Shown here: positions 1-5,027 of the stretch, piece after piece | Numbering within the stretch: the first letter of the stretch is position 1 | Layout of the letters: each line of letters begins with the position of its first letter | NCBI GenBank assembly: GCA_046160725.1 | Contig: JBJXHB010000531.1 | Span: 1 to 10,520 of the forward strand | DNA from: JBJXHB01 sp046160725 | Lineage (GTDB): Bacteria > Pseudomonadota > Gammaproteobacteria > Burkholderiales > Burkholderiaceae_C | Reading direction: 5' to 3' | DNA: 10,520 bases | Made by a program: the position numbers and the translations under genes | Notes under the pieces: model-generated | What the model was told of the DNA's origin: nothing | The model's input: the letters and a program-made list of their open reading frames with translations, nothing else | The model's database searches: none

Positions 1-33
1 CGAATGCCGCCGGTAGGGTGCTTTGGATGACAT
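1..33 (-). CDS. Transposase N-terminus (IS3-type OrfA), truncated by window edge
   Basis: Only the first 11 codons are visible, reading MSSKAPYRRHS from an ATG at 33-31, and the frame is open to the window edge. The start is well supported: AGGAG on the minus strand (plus 45-41) sits 7 nt upstream. The YRRHS string resembles the N-terminus of IS3/IS911-type OrfA transposases, small helix-turn-helix proteins that bind the terminal repeats and usually read [K/Y]-R-R-H-S-x-E-F-K. That assignment is from memory of the family and rests on very few residues. The AT-richer local composition and the candidate IS end just upstream support it. If right, the full protein would be about 100-130 residues and followed by OrfB with a DDE integrase core. 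The alternative is the start of an unrelated host gene. Confidence 0.5.
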   Translation of the reverse strand, partial: MSSKAPYRRHS

Positions 34-40
34 GAACCTT

Positions 41-45
41 CTCCT
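41..45 (-). promoter_or_regulatory. Strong Shine-Dalgarno for the left-edge ORF
   Basis: The minus strand reads AGGAG, then 7 nt, then ATG at 33. This is one of the best ribosome-binding sites in the window and is the main reason to accept such a short visible coding stretch as real. Confidence 0.6.
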
Positions 46-107
46 GATGAAGGCCTTGCCAGCGTATCAGTCTCGTAAACCTTGACTGGTCCAAGGTCAG
101 GGGTTCA

Positions 108-299
108 CTCCAGCTCGCGTCAGCGAGCGTCGCGACTAGTGCCGCGAGGTCGCCGGGCTGAGGATCGCAGGGCCGGGCGCCGGACTCCGGCCGCAACGCC
201 CACCGGCCCGGGCCTAGCTGCAGCGATGCGTCAAGCACCGAAACGGCAAGCAAACCCCCGCCCTCCTCTCGAGCCGATGCTTCCTTCGGCAACAAGCGA
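108..299. other. Gene-free stretch between IS end and Sir2 gene
   Basis: No coding region is credible here. The stretch returns to high GC and contains small inverted repeats: GCTCGC-GTCA-GCGAGC (113-128), the palindrome GTCGCGAC (129-136), GCCGG-ACT-CCGGC (179-191), and GCCGA with an 8-nt loop and TCGGC (273-290). The last lies 10 nt past the Sir2 stop and could act as a weak terminator, but no T-run follows it on the minus strand. The segment is the natural 3' flank of the Sir2 gene, cut on its far side by the putative insertion sequence. Confidence 0.5.
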
Positions 300-1073
300 T
301 CAGTCTGAATCCGACACACCGCAAACCAGCGGCAGCACCTCACCGATCGGGTCGCGCAGCACGGCGTCGGCCAGCGGGTCCATCGACGTGGGCTGGTTGT
401 TCAGGATGACGACGCGGGCGCCGGCGCGGTGCGCGGAGGGCACCATGCCGGCCACCGGCATCACCTGCAGCGTGGTGCCGATGGCCAGCAGCAGGTCGGC
501 CTCGGCCGCGACGGCCATTGCCCGGTCGATCACCTCGGGCACCAGTGCCTGGCCGAAGCTGATGGTGTCGCTTTTGAGGATGCCGCCGCAGCGCAGGCAG
601 GCCGGGTCGGCCTCACCGTCGCGCACGCGCTGCAGCACCTGCGGCATCGGCGTGCGCTCGCCGCAGCTCCAGCACATGGCCCGGCGCAGCGTGCCGTGGA
701 CCTCGACCACGCGGTCCGGTGCGTGGCCGGCCAGCTGGTGCAGCTCGTCCACGTTCTGGGTCACCAGCGCATGCAGCTGGCCGCGGCGCTCCAGGGCCAC
801 CAGCGCGCGGTGGCCTCGGTTGGGCTGCGCCTGCCAGGCGGGGCTGTCCAGCCGGCTGCGCCAGGCCGCCTGGCGCACCTGCGGGTCGGCCAGGTAGGTC
901 TGCAGCGTGGACATGCGCTCGGCCGCGGGGTTGCGCGTCCACACGCCCTGCGGGCCGCGGAAGTCCGGTATGCCGGAGTCGGTGGAGATGCCCGCGCCCG
1001 TCAGCACCACGATGCGCCGGGCCGAGGCGACCCAGCGCTGCACCTGCGCCAGGACATCGGGGTACTCAGCCAT
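300..1073 (-). CDS. Sir2-family NAD-dependent protein deacylase
   Basis: Predicted cytosolic sirtuin that removes acyl groups from lysines, using NAD+ and giving nicotinamide and O-acyl-ADP-ribose. In 257 residues the whole fold is visible: the NAD-binding GAGISTDSGIPDFRG (26-40), TQNVDELH (105-112), catalytic His126 in VHGT, a zinc ribbon with C134-x2-C137 and C159-x2-C162, then IGTTLQV (198-204) and ILNNQPT (223-229). After the zinc site it has KSDTISFGQ instead of the usual [R/K]PDVVxFGE. It has no Y-x-x-R pair of the SIRT5/CobB desuccinylase type near residues 70-75. Both features recall sirtuins I associate with actinobacteria. I chose the ATG at 1073 because it overlaps the upstream methyltransferase stop by 8 nt; an in-frame ATG at 1106 would add 11 residues, and neither has a good ribosome-binding site. 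Close coupling suggests cotranslation with the methyltransferase. The acyl preference and targets cannot be read from the sequence. Confidence 0.93.
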   Translation of the reverse strand: MAEYPDVLAQVQRWVASARRIVVLTGAGISTDSGIPDFRGPQGVWTRNPAAERMSTLQTYLADPQVRQAAWRSRLDSPAWQAQPNRGHRALVALERRGQLHALVTQNVDELHQLAGHAPDRVVEVHGTLRRAMCWSCGERTPMPQVLQRVRDGEADPACLRCGGILKSDTISFGQALVPEVIDRAMAVAAEADLLLAIGTTLQVMPVAGMVPSAHRAGARVVILNNQPTSMDPLADAVLRDPIGEVLPLVCGVSDSD

Positions 1074-2334
1074 CGCGCCGCGCAACATCATCGTGGGTCG
1101 TCTCATCGCCGGCGGGACGCCGCAGCGCCACGATCCAGCCCGCTACCGGCCGGCCGCGCTCGATGCGCAGCACGCCGTCGTCCCAGGCCTGCACCGCCAG
1201 GCCATGGGCCGCGGCCCGGTCCTGCAGTAGGTGGCGGCCATGGGCATAGCGGCGCGTCGGGCCCAGCGCCATGCCGTCGCCCTCATGGGCCTCGGCGGTG
1301 AAGACAAAGTGGCCACCGGGCCGCAAGGCCTGCCCCAACGCGCCGAACACCGGGTCGACAGCGCCCACGTAGATCAGCACGTCCACCGCCACGGCCAGGT
1401 CCCAGGCGGCTGGCCGTGTCGTCAGCACTGCCACGAGGTCGTCCTGCAGCAGTTCGTCATATAGCCCGCGCCGTGCGGCCTGGGCCAGCATGCCGGCCGA
1501 CAGGTCCACGCCGACCAGCTGGCGCGCCAACGGTCGCAACGACGGTGCGCACAGGCCGGTGCCGCAGCCCAGGTCGATCACGTCGCAGGGCGGCTGCAGC
1601 GCCAGCCTTTGCACGACCTTCATCACCAGGGTCGGACCCTGGTAGTGCAACTGGTCGACCAGGTGGGAATCAAAGCTGTCGGCGCCGCGGTCGAAAGCCT
1701 CGGCCACGCTCTTGGCCGGCGCACGTGGCGGTGTCGGTGCGGCGCCCAGCGAGGCCAGGACGAAGTTCAGCTCGTCCGCGTCGCCGCCGTGGCGCAACGC
1801 GGCCTGCAACGCCGCCACGGCCGCATCCAGATGCGGCATCGTCGGCTCACGCGCATGGCGCTGGGTCAGGATCTGCGCCCGCAGCTCGTACAGCCCGGCG
1901 TTGACGTTCGGCCCGGCCAGGGCGGCGTCGACGGCGGCCAGGGCCTCGTCGGCACGCTCCAGCTTGACCAGCGCGCGGCTGCGGTTGGCCTGGGTGCCGG
2001 CATGGCCCGGGCGCTGGCGCAGCGAGCGGTCGAAGCAGGCCAGCGCATCGGCCGGCCGGCCCGCTGCGCCATAGGCATTGCCGAGGTTGTTGAGCAGCTG
2101 GGGGTCGTCGGGCCGCAGGGCCAATGCCTGCTGCAGCAGGCCGATGCCCTCCTGCACCTGGCCACGCTGGCCGGCCCCCGCACCGGCCATCTGCAGGGCC
2201 TCGACGCAGCGCGGGTCGGCAGCGGCCACGGCGCGGAAGGCCGCCTCGGCCGCGTCGCTGCGGCCCTCGCGCAGCAGCTGCCGCGCCCGCAGCAGCGGCG
2301 TCGGCAAAGGCGTCGGACGGGATGGGCGCTTCAT
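1066..2334 (-). CDS. TPR-repeat SAM-dependent methyltransferase (COG4976-like)
   Basis: Two-part protein of 422 residues. Residues about 13-180 are TPR-like helical repeats; the clearest are EGRSDAAEAAF...DPRCVEAL (23-47), LLQQALALRPDDPQLLNNLG (66-85) and GRPADALACFDRSLRQRPG (92-110), a scaffold for protein contacts. After a Pro/Ala linker (199-208), residues about 210-410 form a class I methyltransferase with motif I VIDLGCGTG (252-260), the acidic ribose-binding position in GVDLS (275-279), VDVLIYVG (317-324) and ALRPGGHFVFT (336-346). It matches the architecture known as 'predicted methyltransferase (contains TPR repeat)', whose substrate is unknown. The start is uncertain. The ATG at 2334 sits just before the TPRs. 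ATGs at 2352 and 2442 would add 6 or 36 residues, and the 2442 ATG has GGGA 6 nt upstream but codes for a disordered Arg/Pro-rich extension. It overlaps the Sir2 gene by 8 nt. Confidence 0.88.
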   Translation of the reverse strand: MKRPSRPTPLPTPLLRARQLLREGRSDAAEAAFRAVAAADPRCVEALQMAGAGAGQRGQVQEGIGLLQQALALRPDDPQLLNNLGNAYGAAGRPADALACFDRSLRQRPGHAGTQANRSRALVKLERADEALAAVDAALAGPNVNAGLYELRAQILTQRHAREPTMPHLDAAVAALQAALRHGGDADELNFVLASLGAAPTPPRAPAKSVAEAFDRGADSFDSHLVDQLHYQGPTLVMKVVQRLALQPPCDVIDLGCGTGLCAPSLRPLARQLVGVDLSAGMLAQAARRGLYDELLQDDLVAVLTTRPAAWDLAVAVDVLIYVGAVDPVFGALGQALRPGGHFVFTAEAHEGDGMALGPTRRYAHGRHLLQDRAAAHGLAVQAWDDGVLRIERGRPVAGWIVALRRPAGDETTHDDVARRDG

Positions 2335-2510
2335 CGGGGCCGCATGATGCATCGTCCCGCGCCGGGACCCGCCGGGCCGGGCGCCTGCAACCAACGAAAC
2401 AGGCCAGCGCCTCGGCTGACGCGGCGTTGAAACGGCCACCATCGACAGTCCCAGTCAACGCTCCGCCCCATCGCCATCACCGTCCAACACGCCAAGAGAC
2501 CAACCCAGCC

Positions 2511-2514
2511 AGGA
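2511..2514 (+). promoter_or_regulatory. Ribosome-binding site of the membrane protein at 2521
   Basis: AGGA lies 6 nt before the ATG at 2521 and fixes that start. The rest of the divergent intergenic region (2443-2510) shows no clear -35/-10 pair. Confidence 0.55.
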
Positions 2515-2520
2515 CCGCCC

Positions 2521-3429
2521 ATGTCGATATCGAACGCACCCACCTGGGCTCGCCCCGTCGACCTGATGCCCGCCGGCTGGCTGGCCACCGGCATCGCTGC
2601 GTTGTCGTGCGGCATGCTGGGGCTGTGGCAGTGGGGCTTCATGGCCGGCACCGGCCTGATCGAGGCGCTGGTGTGCACCCTGCCGCCGGCCGTCACGCTG
2701 GCCCTGGCCTTCACCCGCCGCGACGACCGGCGCCAGTACCTGGTGCGGCTGGTGGCGGCGGCGGCGATGCTGCCCTTGCTGCTGTCGTTCTGGGTCACCG
2801 ACGGCGACGGCCGCTGGGACGCCGCGGCCATCGCATCGCTGGTGGTCTGGGTCCTGGCCTACATCGCCGGCTTCTGCGCCATGGTGTTCTGGATGGCCGC
2901 CGGCACCACCCGCATCGATGCCGACGTCGCCCGGCCTGCTGCCGCGGCGGCTGGCCGCATGGCCGACGCCCTGCAGGCCTTGCGTGCGCTGCAGGGTCCG
3001 GCCCACATGCCGCGCGTGACCGTCGGCCCGGAGCCCGGGCGTTGGAACCTGGAGACGGCGCAGCCCGGCGGCCGCATTCACCGCGTCGAGCTGCGCCTGG
3101 ACGCCGCCCGCGGCGTGGTGCGGGTGCGCGAGGTCGTCAGCGCCGACGGCGCCGCGCCGGCCAACGCAGACGAGGCGTCGATGCGGACCATCGGCGACGC
3201 GCCCTTCGACCCGGCGCGGCCGCCCGCCCAGCGCGTCTGGTCGCGCCAATGGCAGGCCACGGTGATCGAGCCGCATCGGCTGGGCGACATCCCTTTCGAT
3301 GCCGACGCTCTGCTGCCCGCTGCGGCCGCCCTTCAGGCCGCCAACACGACGGACGCCTGGATGCACCTGCTGGCCGCCACGGCCCTGCGCGCCGGGCTCA
3401 GCTGGCAGCCCACCTTGGCCCGAGTCTGA
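2521..3429 (+). CDS. Unrecognised inner-membrane protein, four predicted helices
   Basis: I do not recognise this 302-residue protein. The N-terminal part has four likely membrane segments at about 18-36, 43-64, 74-92 and 102-126. A basic loop RRDDRR (66-71) sits between helices two and three, which suggests that loop faces the cytoplasm. The C-terminal 170 residues are soluble, starting with an Ala-rich probable helix (138-158) and then a beta-rich, charged region (164-260) and a helical end (270-297). No catalytic motif, signal peptide or cysteine cluster stands out. The start is supported by AGGA 6 nt upstream. It diverges from the methyltransferase/Sir2 pair and converges on the glutaredoxin-like gene, so it is probably transcribed alone. 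By the positive-inside rule the soluble domain is probably cytoplasmic, which is an inference. Third-position GC is high and even, like real genes here. Confidence 0.8.
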   Translation: MSISNAPTWARPVDLMPAGWLATGIAALSCGMLGLWQWGFMAGTGLIEALVCTLPPAVTLALAFTRRDDRRQYLVRLVAAAAMLPLLLSFWVTDGDGRWDAAAIASLVVWVLAYIAGFCAMVFWMAAGTTRIDADVARPAAAAAGRMADALQALRALQGPAHMPRVTVGPEPGRWNLETAQPGGRIHRVELRLDAARGVVRVREVVSADGAAPANADEASMRTIGDAPFDPARPPAQRVWSRQWQATVIEPHRLGDIPFDADALLPAAAALQAANTTDAWMHLLAATALRAGLSWQPTLARV

Positions 3430-3462
3430 GCGGGCTCGTTGAGGCGCCGGGCCTCAGCCCGC
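3430..3462. terminator. Candidate bidirectional terminator hairpin
   Basis: GCGGGCT (3430-3436) pairs with AGCCCGC (3456-3462), and inside it GAGGC (3441-3445) pairs with GCCTC (3451-3455). This gives a 12-bp stem with a 4-nt bulge (CGTT) and a 5-nt loop. It starts directly after the stop codon at 3429 and covers the stop of the opposing gene (3456-3454), the expected place for a shared terminator of convergent genes. There is no T-run on either side, so intrinsic activity is uncertain. Confidence 0.45.
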
Positions 3463-3828
3463 GGCCAGCCGGTCGTGGATGCGCTTGGGGTTGAAGCCGG
3501 CCTGCGCCTGGCCGCGCACCAGGATCACCGGTGTCACCTGCAGCAGCGACAGCTGCTGCCGCTGGCGACAGGCCTCGTCGCGCTCGACCGAGCATTCCGA
3601 GAAGGCCACCTGGTGCTCCTTCATCCACAGCCGGGCCATGTCGCAGAAGCCGCAGGTGTCCGACGAGATCATCACGATGTCGCCCGTGGCCGCCAGCCGG
3701 GCGATCTCGCGGCCCAGGCGCTGCTCCTGCCAGTGGCCCCACCACTGGCTGCCCAGGCTGACCGCCAGCACCAGGACGACCAGTCCCAGCAGCGAACGGC
3801 GCGACTCGGTGAATCGGGGCATGGCCAT
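3454..3828 (-). CDS. Membrane-anchored glutaredoxin/thioredoxin-like protein
   Basis: A 124-residue thiol-disulfide oxidoreductase-like protein. Residues 12-27 form one hydrophobic segment after a basic N-terminus (R5, R10, R11), so the C-terminal domain most likely faces the periplasm. The domain starts at about residue 50 with IVMISSDTCGFCDMA: the redox motif is C59-G-F-C62, the usual position after the first beta strand. The cis-proline loop is VTP (98-100), followed by a strand and a GFN turn typical of glutaredoxins (G-F near the C-terminus). Extra cysteines at 79 and 87 could form a second disulfide. At about 75 residues the domain is short for thioredoxin and fits glutaredoxin. It lies 39 nt after ridA and is the last gene of the plsY operon. 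An alternative start (ATG at 3822) removes two residues. The electron donor and partner are unknown. Confidence 0.85.
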   Translation of the reverse strand: MAMPRFTESRRSLLGLVVLVLAVSLGSQWWGHWQEQRLGREIARLAATGDIVMISSDTCGFCDMARLWMKEHQVAFSECSVERDEACRQRQQLSLLQVTPVILVRGQAQAGFNPKRIHDRLAAG

Positions 3829-3867
3829 GGTGTCGTGCGCAGCGCCGTCGTGGTTACAGCGGCCGGG

Positions 3868-4212
3868 TCACAGCGCCGCCGTGACCACCATCTCGACCTT
3901 CCACTGCGGCCGCGCCAGCGCGGCCTGCACGGTGGCGCGCGGCGGGGTCTGACCGGGCACCACCCAGGCATCCCACACCGCGTTCATGCCGGGAAAGTCC
4001 GCCAGGTCGGCGATGAAGATCTGGCACATCAGGATGCGCGACTTGTCGGTGCCGGCCTGGGCCAGCAGCGCGTCGATGGCAGCCAGCACCTCGCGGGTCT
4101 GTTCCTCGATGGTGGGTGCGCCACTCTCGGCCACCTGGCCGGCCAGGTAGCACACGCCGTTGTGGATGGCCATCTCCGACAGCCGGGCGCCGACGCCTAC
4201 ACGTTGAACCAT
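3868..4212 (-). CDS. RidA/YjgF/YER057c-family enamine/imine deaminase
   Basis: A 114-residue protein covering the whole RidA fold. Family members hydrolyse reactive 2-aminoacrylate-type enamines/imines formed by PLP enzymes, protecting other PLP enzymes in the cytosol. Visible features are AGQVAESG (24-31), the helix TIEEQTREVLAAIDALLAQAG (34-54), FIADLADFPGMNAVWDAWV (66-84) and PPRATVQAALARP (90-102), which supplies the substrate carboxylate-binding Arg (R92). The acidic residue E107 lies in VEMVVTA. The Cys that follows this Arg by two positions in archetypal RidA is Thr94 here, so this is more like a divergent RidA subgroup and deaminase activity is not assured. The start at 4212 fits the family length and follows the plsY stop by 1 nt; upstream in-frame ATGs would lie inside plsY. 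AAGGGA 10 nt upstream, inside plsY, is the likely ribosome-binding site. Confidence 0.92.
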   Translation of the reverse strand: MVQRVGVGARLSEMAIHNGVCYLAGQVAESGAPTIEEQTREVLAAIDALLAQAGTDKSRILMCQIFIADLADFPGMNAVWDAWVVPGQTPPRATVQAALARPQWKVEMVVTAAL

Positions 4213-4213
4213 G

Positions 4214-4906
4214 TCAGTGGTGTCCCTTCTTGTGGCCATGCCGGCGCTGGCCGGCCGCAGGCCTTGTGGTGGCCGCGCCGGGCGCGGCCGGGGCATCGGC
4301 CTTTTGACCGATGCGTGACTCGGTACCCGCCATCAGCTTGCGGATGTTGCCGCTGTGACGCCAAACCAGCAGCAGGCTCATGACCCCGATGCCCAGCGCC
4401 AGCGGCGAGCCGCCCCAGATCAGCAACTGGTAGAACGGCGCAAAGGCCGCGGCCACGATGGAGGCCAGCGACGAATAGCGGAAGAACGCGACCACGATGA
4501 CCCAGGTCAGCAGGGTCATCGCGCCCAGCAGCGGGTTGAGCGCCAGCAGCACACCGGCCGCGGTCGCCACGCCCTTGCCGCCGACGAAGCGGAAGAACAC
4601 CGGCCACAGGTGGCCGCAGAAGGCCGCCAGCCCGACCAGGGCGACCGTCCCGTCCTCGAAGCCGAAACGCTTGGACAAGGCCAGTGTGGCAAACACCGGC
4701 ACATAGCCCTTCAAGGCGTCCAGCGCCAGCGTCACCACGGCCGCTGCACGGCTGCCGCTGCGCAGCACATTGGTGGCACCTGGGTTCTTGGAGCCGTAGG
4801 TGCGCGGGTCGCTCAGGCCCATCACCCGGCTGACGATCACGGCAACGGACAGCGACCCGACCAGGTAGGCAAGGACGACGGCGACGGCGCTGGCGATGAA
4901 TTCCAT
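4214..4906 (-). CDS. plsY: Glycerol-3-phosphate acyltransferase PlsY
   Basis: Inner-membrane enzyme that transfers an acyl group from acyl-phosphate (made by PlsX) to glycerol-3-phosphate, giving lysophosphatidate, the first committed step of phospholipid synthesis. All three family motifs are present in 230 residues: GSKNPGATNVLR (38-49), GHLWPVFFRFVGGKGVAT (98-115) and RHSGNIRKLMAGTESRIG (183-200). Hydrophobic segments lie at about 5-25, 54-75, 86-105, 113-142 and 146-180, matching the known five-helix layout. The protein is longer than usual because of a roughly 30-residue Ala/Pro then His/Lys-rich tail (201-230) ending HGHKKGHH. It is first in a minus-strand operon with ridA and the glutaredoxin-like gene, and diverges from the serine hydrolase. 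No strong Shine-Dalgarno precedes the ATG at 4906, but the family N-terminus fits this start. Confidence 0.97.
   Translation of the reverse strand: MEFIASAVAVVLAYLVGSLSVAVIVSRVMGLSDPRTYGSKNPGATNVLRSGSRAAAVVTLALDALKGYVPVFATLALSKRFGFEDGTVALVGLAAFCGHLWPVFFRFVGGKGVATAAGVLLALNPLLGAMTLLTWVIVVAFFRYSSLASIVAAAFAPFYQLLIWGGSPLALGIGVMSLLLVWRHSGNIRKLMAGTESRIGQKADAPAAPGAATTRPAAGQRRHGHKKGHH
4223..4230 (-). promoter_or_regulatory. ridA ribosome-binding site inside plsY
   Basis: The minus strand reads AGAAGGGA across the Lys-Lys-Gly codons of the PlsY tail, ending 10 nt before the ridA ATG at 4212. Together with the 1-nt gap between the plsY stop (4216-4214) and the ridA start, it points to translational coupling. 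Confidence 0.5.
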
Positions 4907-5027
4907 GGGCGAGGTGGGGCTAGGGCGCGGGGCAGTTTAGGGCAACGCCCGACCGCGGCGCCGTCGGCGCGGCTGTGTGCGGCATGAACGCCCGGTGGGC
5001 CGCCCGGTCCTCTCTACCATGGCGGGC

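Larger units (their letters stand above)
1..107 (-). mobile_element. Partial insertion sequence (IS3-like), end of the element
   Basis: This is interpreted as the transposase-proximal end of an insertion sequence that continues beyond the left edge. Seen: base composition drops to 58 G+C of 107 (about 54%) against roughly 70% nearby. A minus-strand ORF with a strong ribosome-binding site begins at 33 and runs off the window. Read on the minus strand, the stretch starting at 107 begins TGAACCCCTGACCTTGG, which has the 5'-TG terminus typical of IS3-family inverted repeats. Within it, ACCTTG (79-84) and CAAGGT (92-97) can pair. Inferred: the element boundary lies at about base 107, and CTC (108-110) would be a candidate 3-bp target duplication. 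The other end, the second inverted repeat and the rest of the transposase are outside the window, so family and boundary are tentative. Confidence 0.5.

Noticed and set aside
66..118. tRNA-like text (a CTCGTAAAC anticodon-like loop followed by GGTTCACTCC)
   Set aside because: The T-stem does not pair, the conserved A58 position is C, and no acceptor stem or D-arm can be formed. The segment is better explained as the end of an insertion sequence.
300..1073. Sir2 as part of an anti-phage system (Thoeris- or DSR-like)
   Set aside because: Those use Sir2 domains fused to or paired with effector or sensor proteins and lack this classic zinc-ribbon deacylase form. No TIR, Argonaute, nuclease or ATPase partner is present.
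429..1301. A His/Arg/Gly-rich 290-codon plus-strand frame over the Sir2 gene
   Set aside because: It has no domain text, low-complexity composition and no ribosome-binding site, and the sirtuin motifs are on the opposite strand.
2124..3494. A 456-codon open frame on the plus strand, longer than the true gene it overlaps
   Set aside because: It is the Arg/Pro/Gly-rich off-frame translation typical of 70% GC DNA. It crosses the divergent intergenic region and shadows two better-supported genes.
4907..5027. Sigma-70 promoter between plsY and the hydrolase (TACCAT at 5015-5020 as a -10)
   Set aside because: No matching -35 box is found at 16-18 nt, and the box would lie only a few bases before the start codon.
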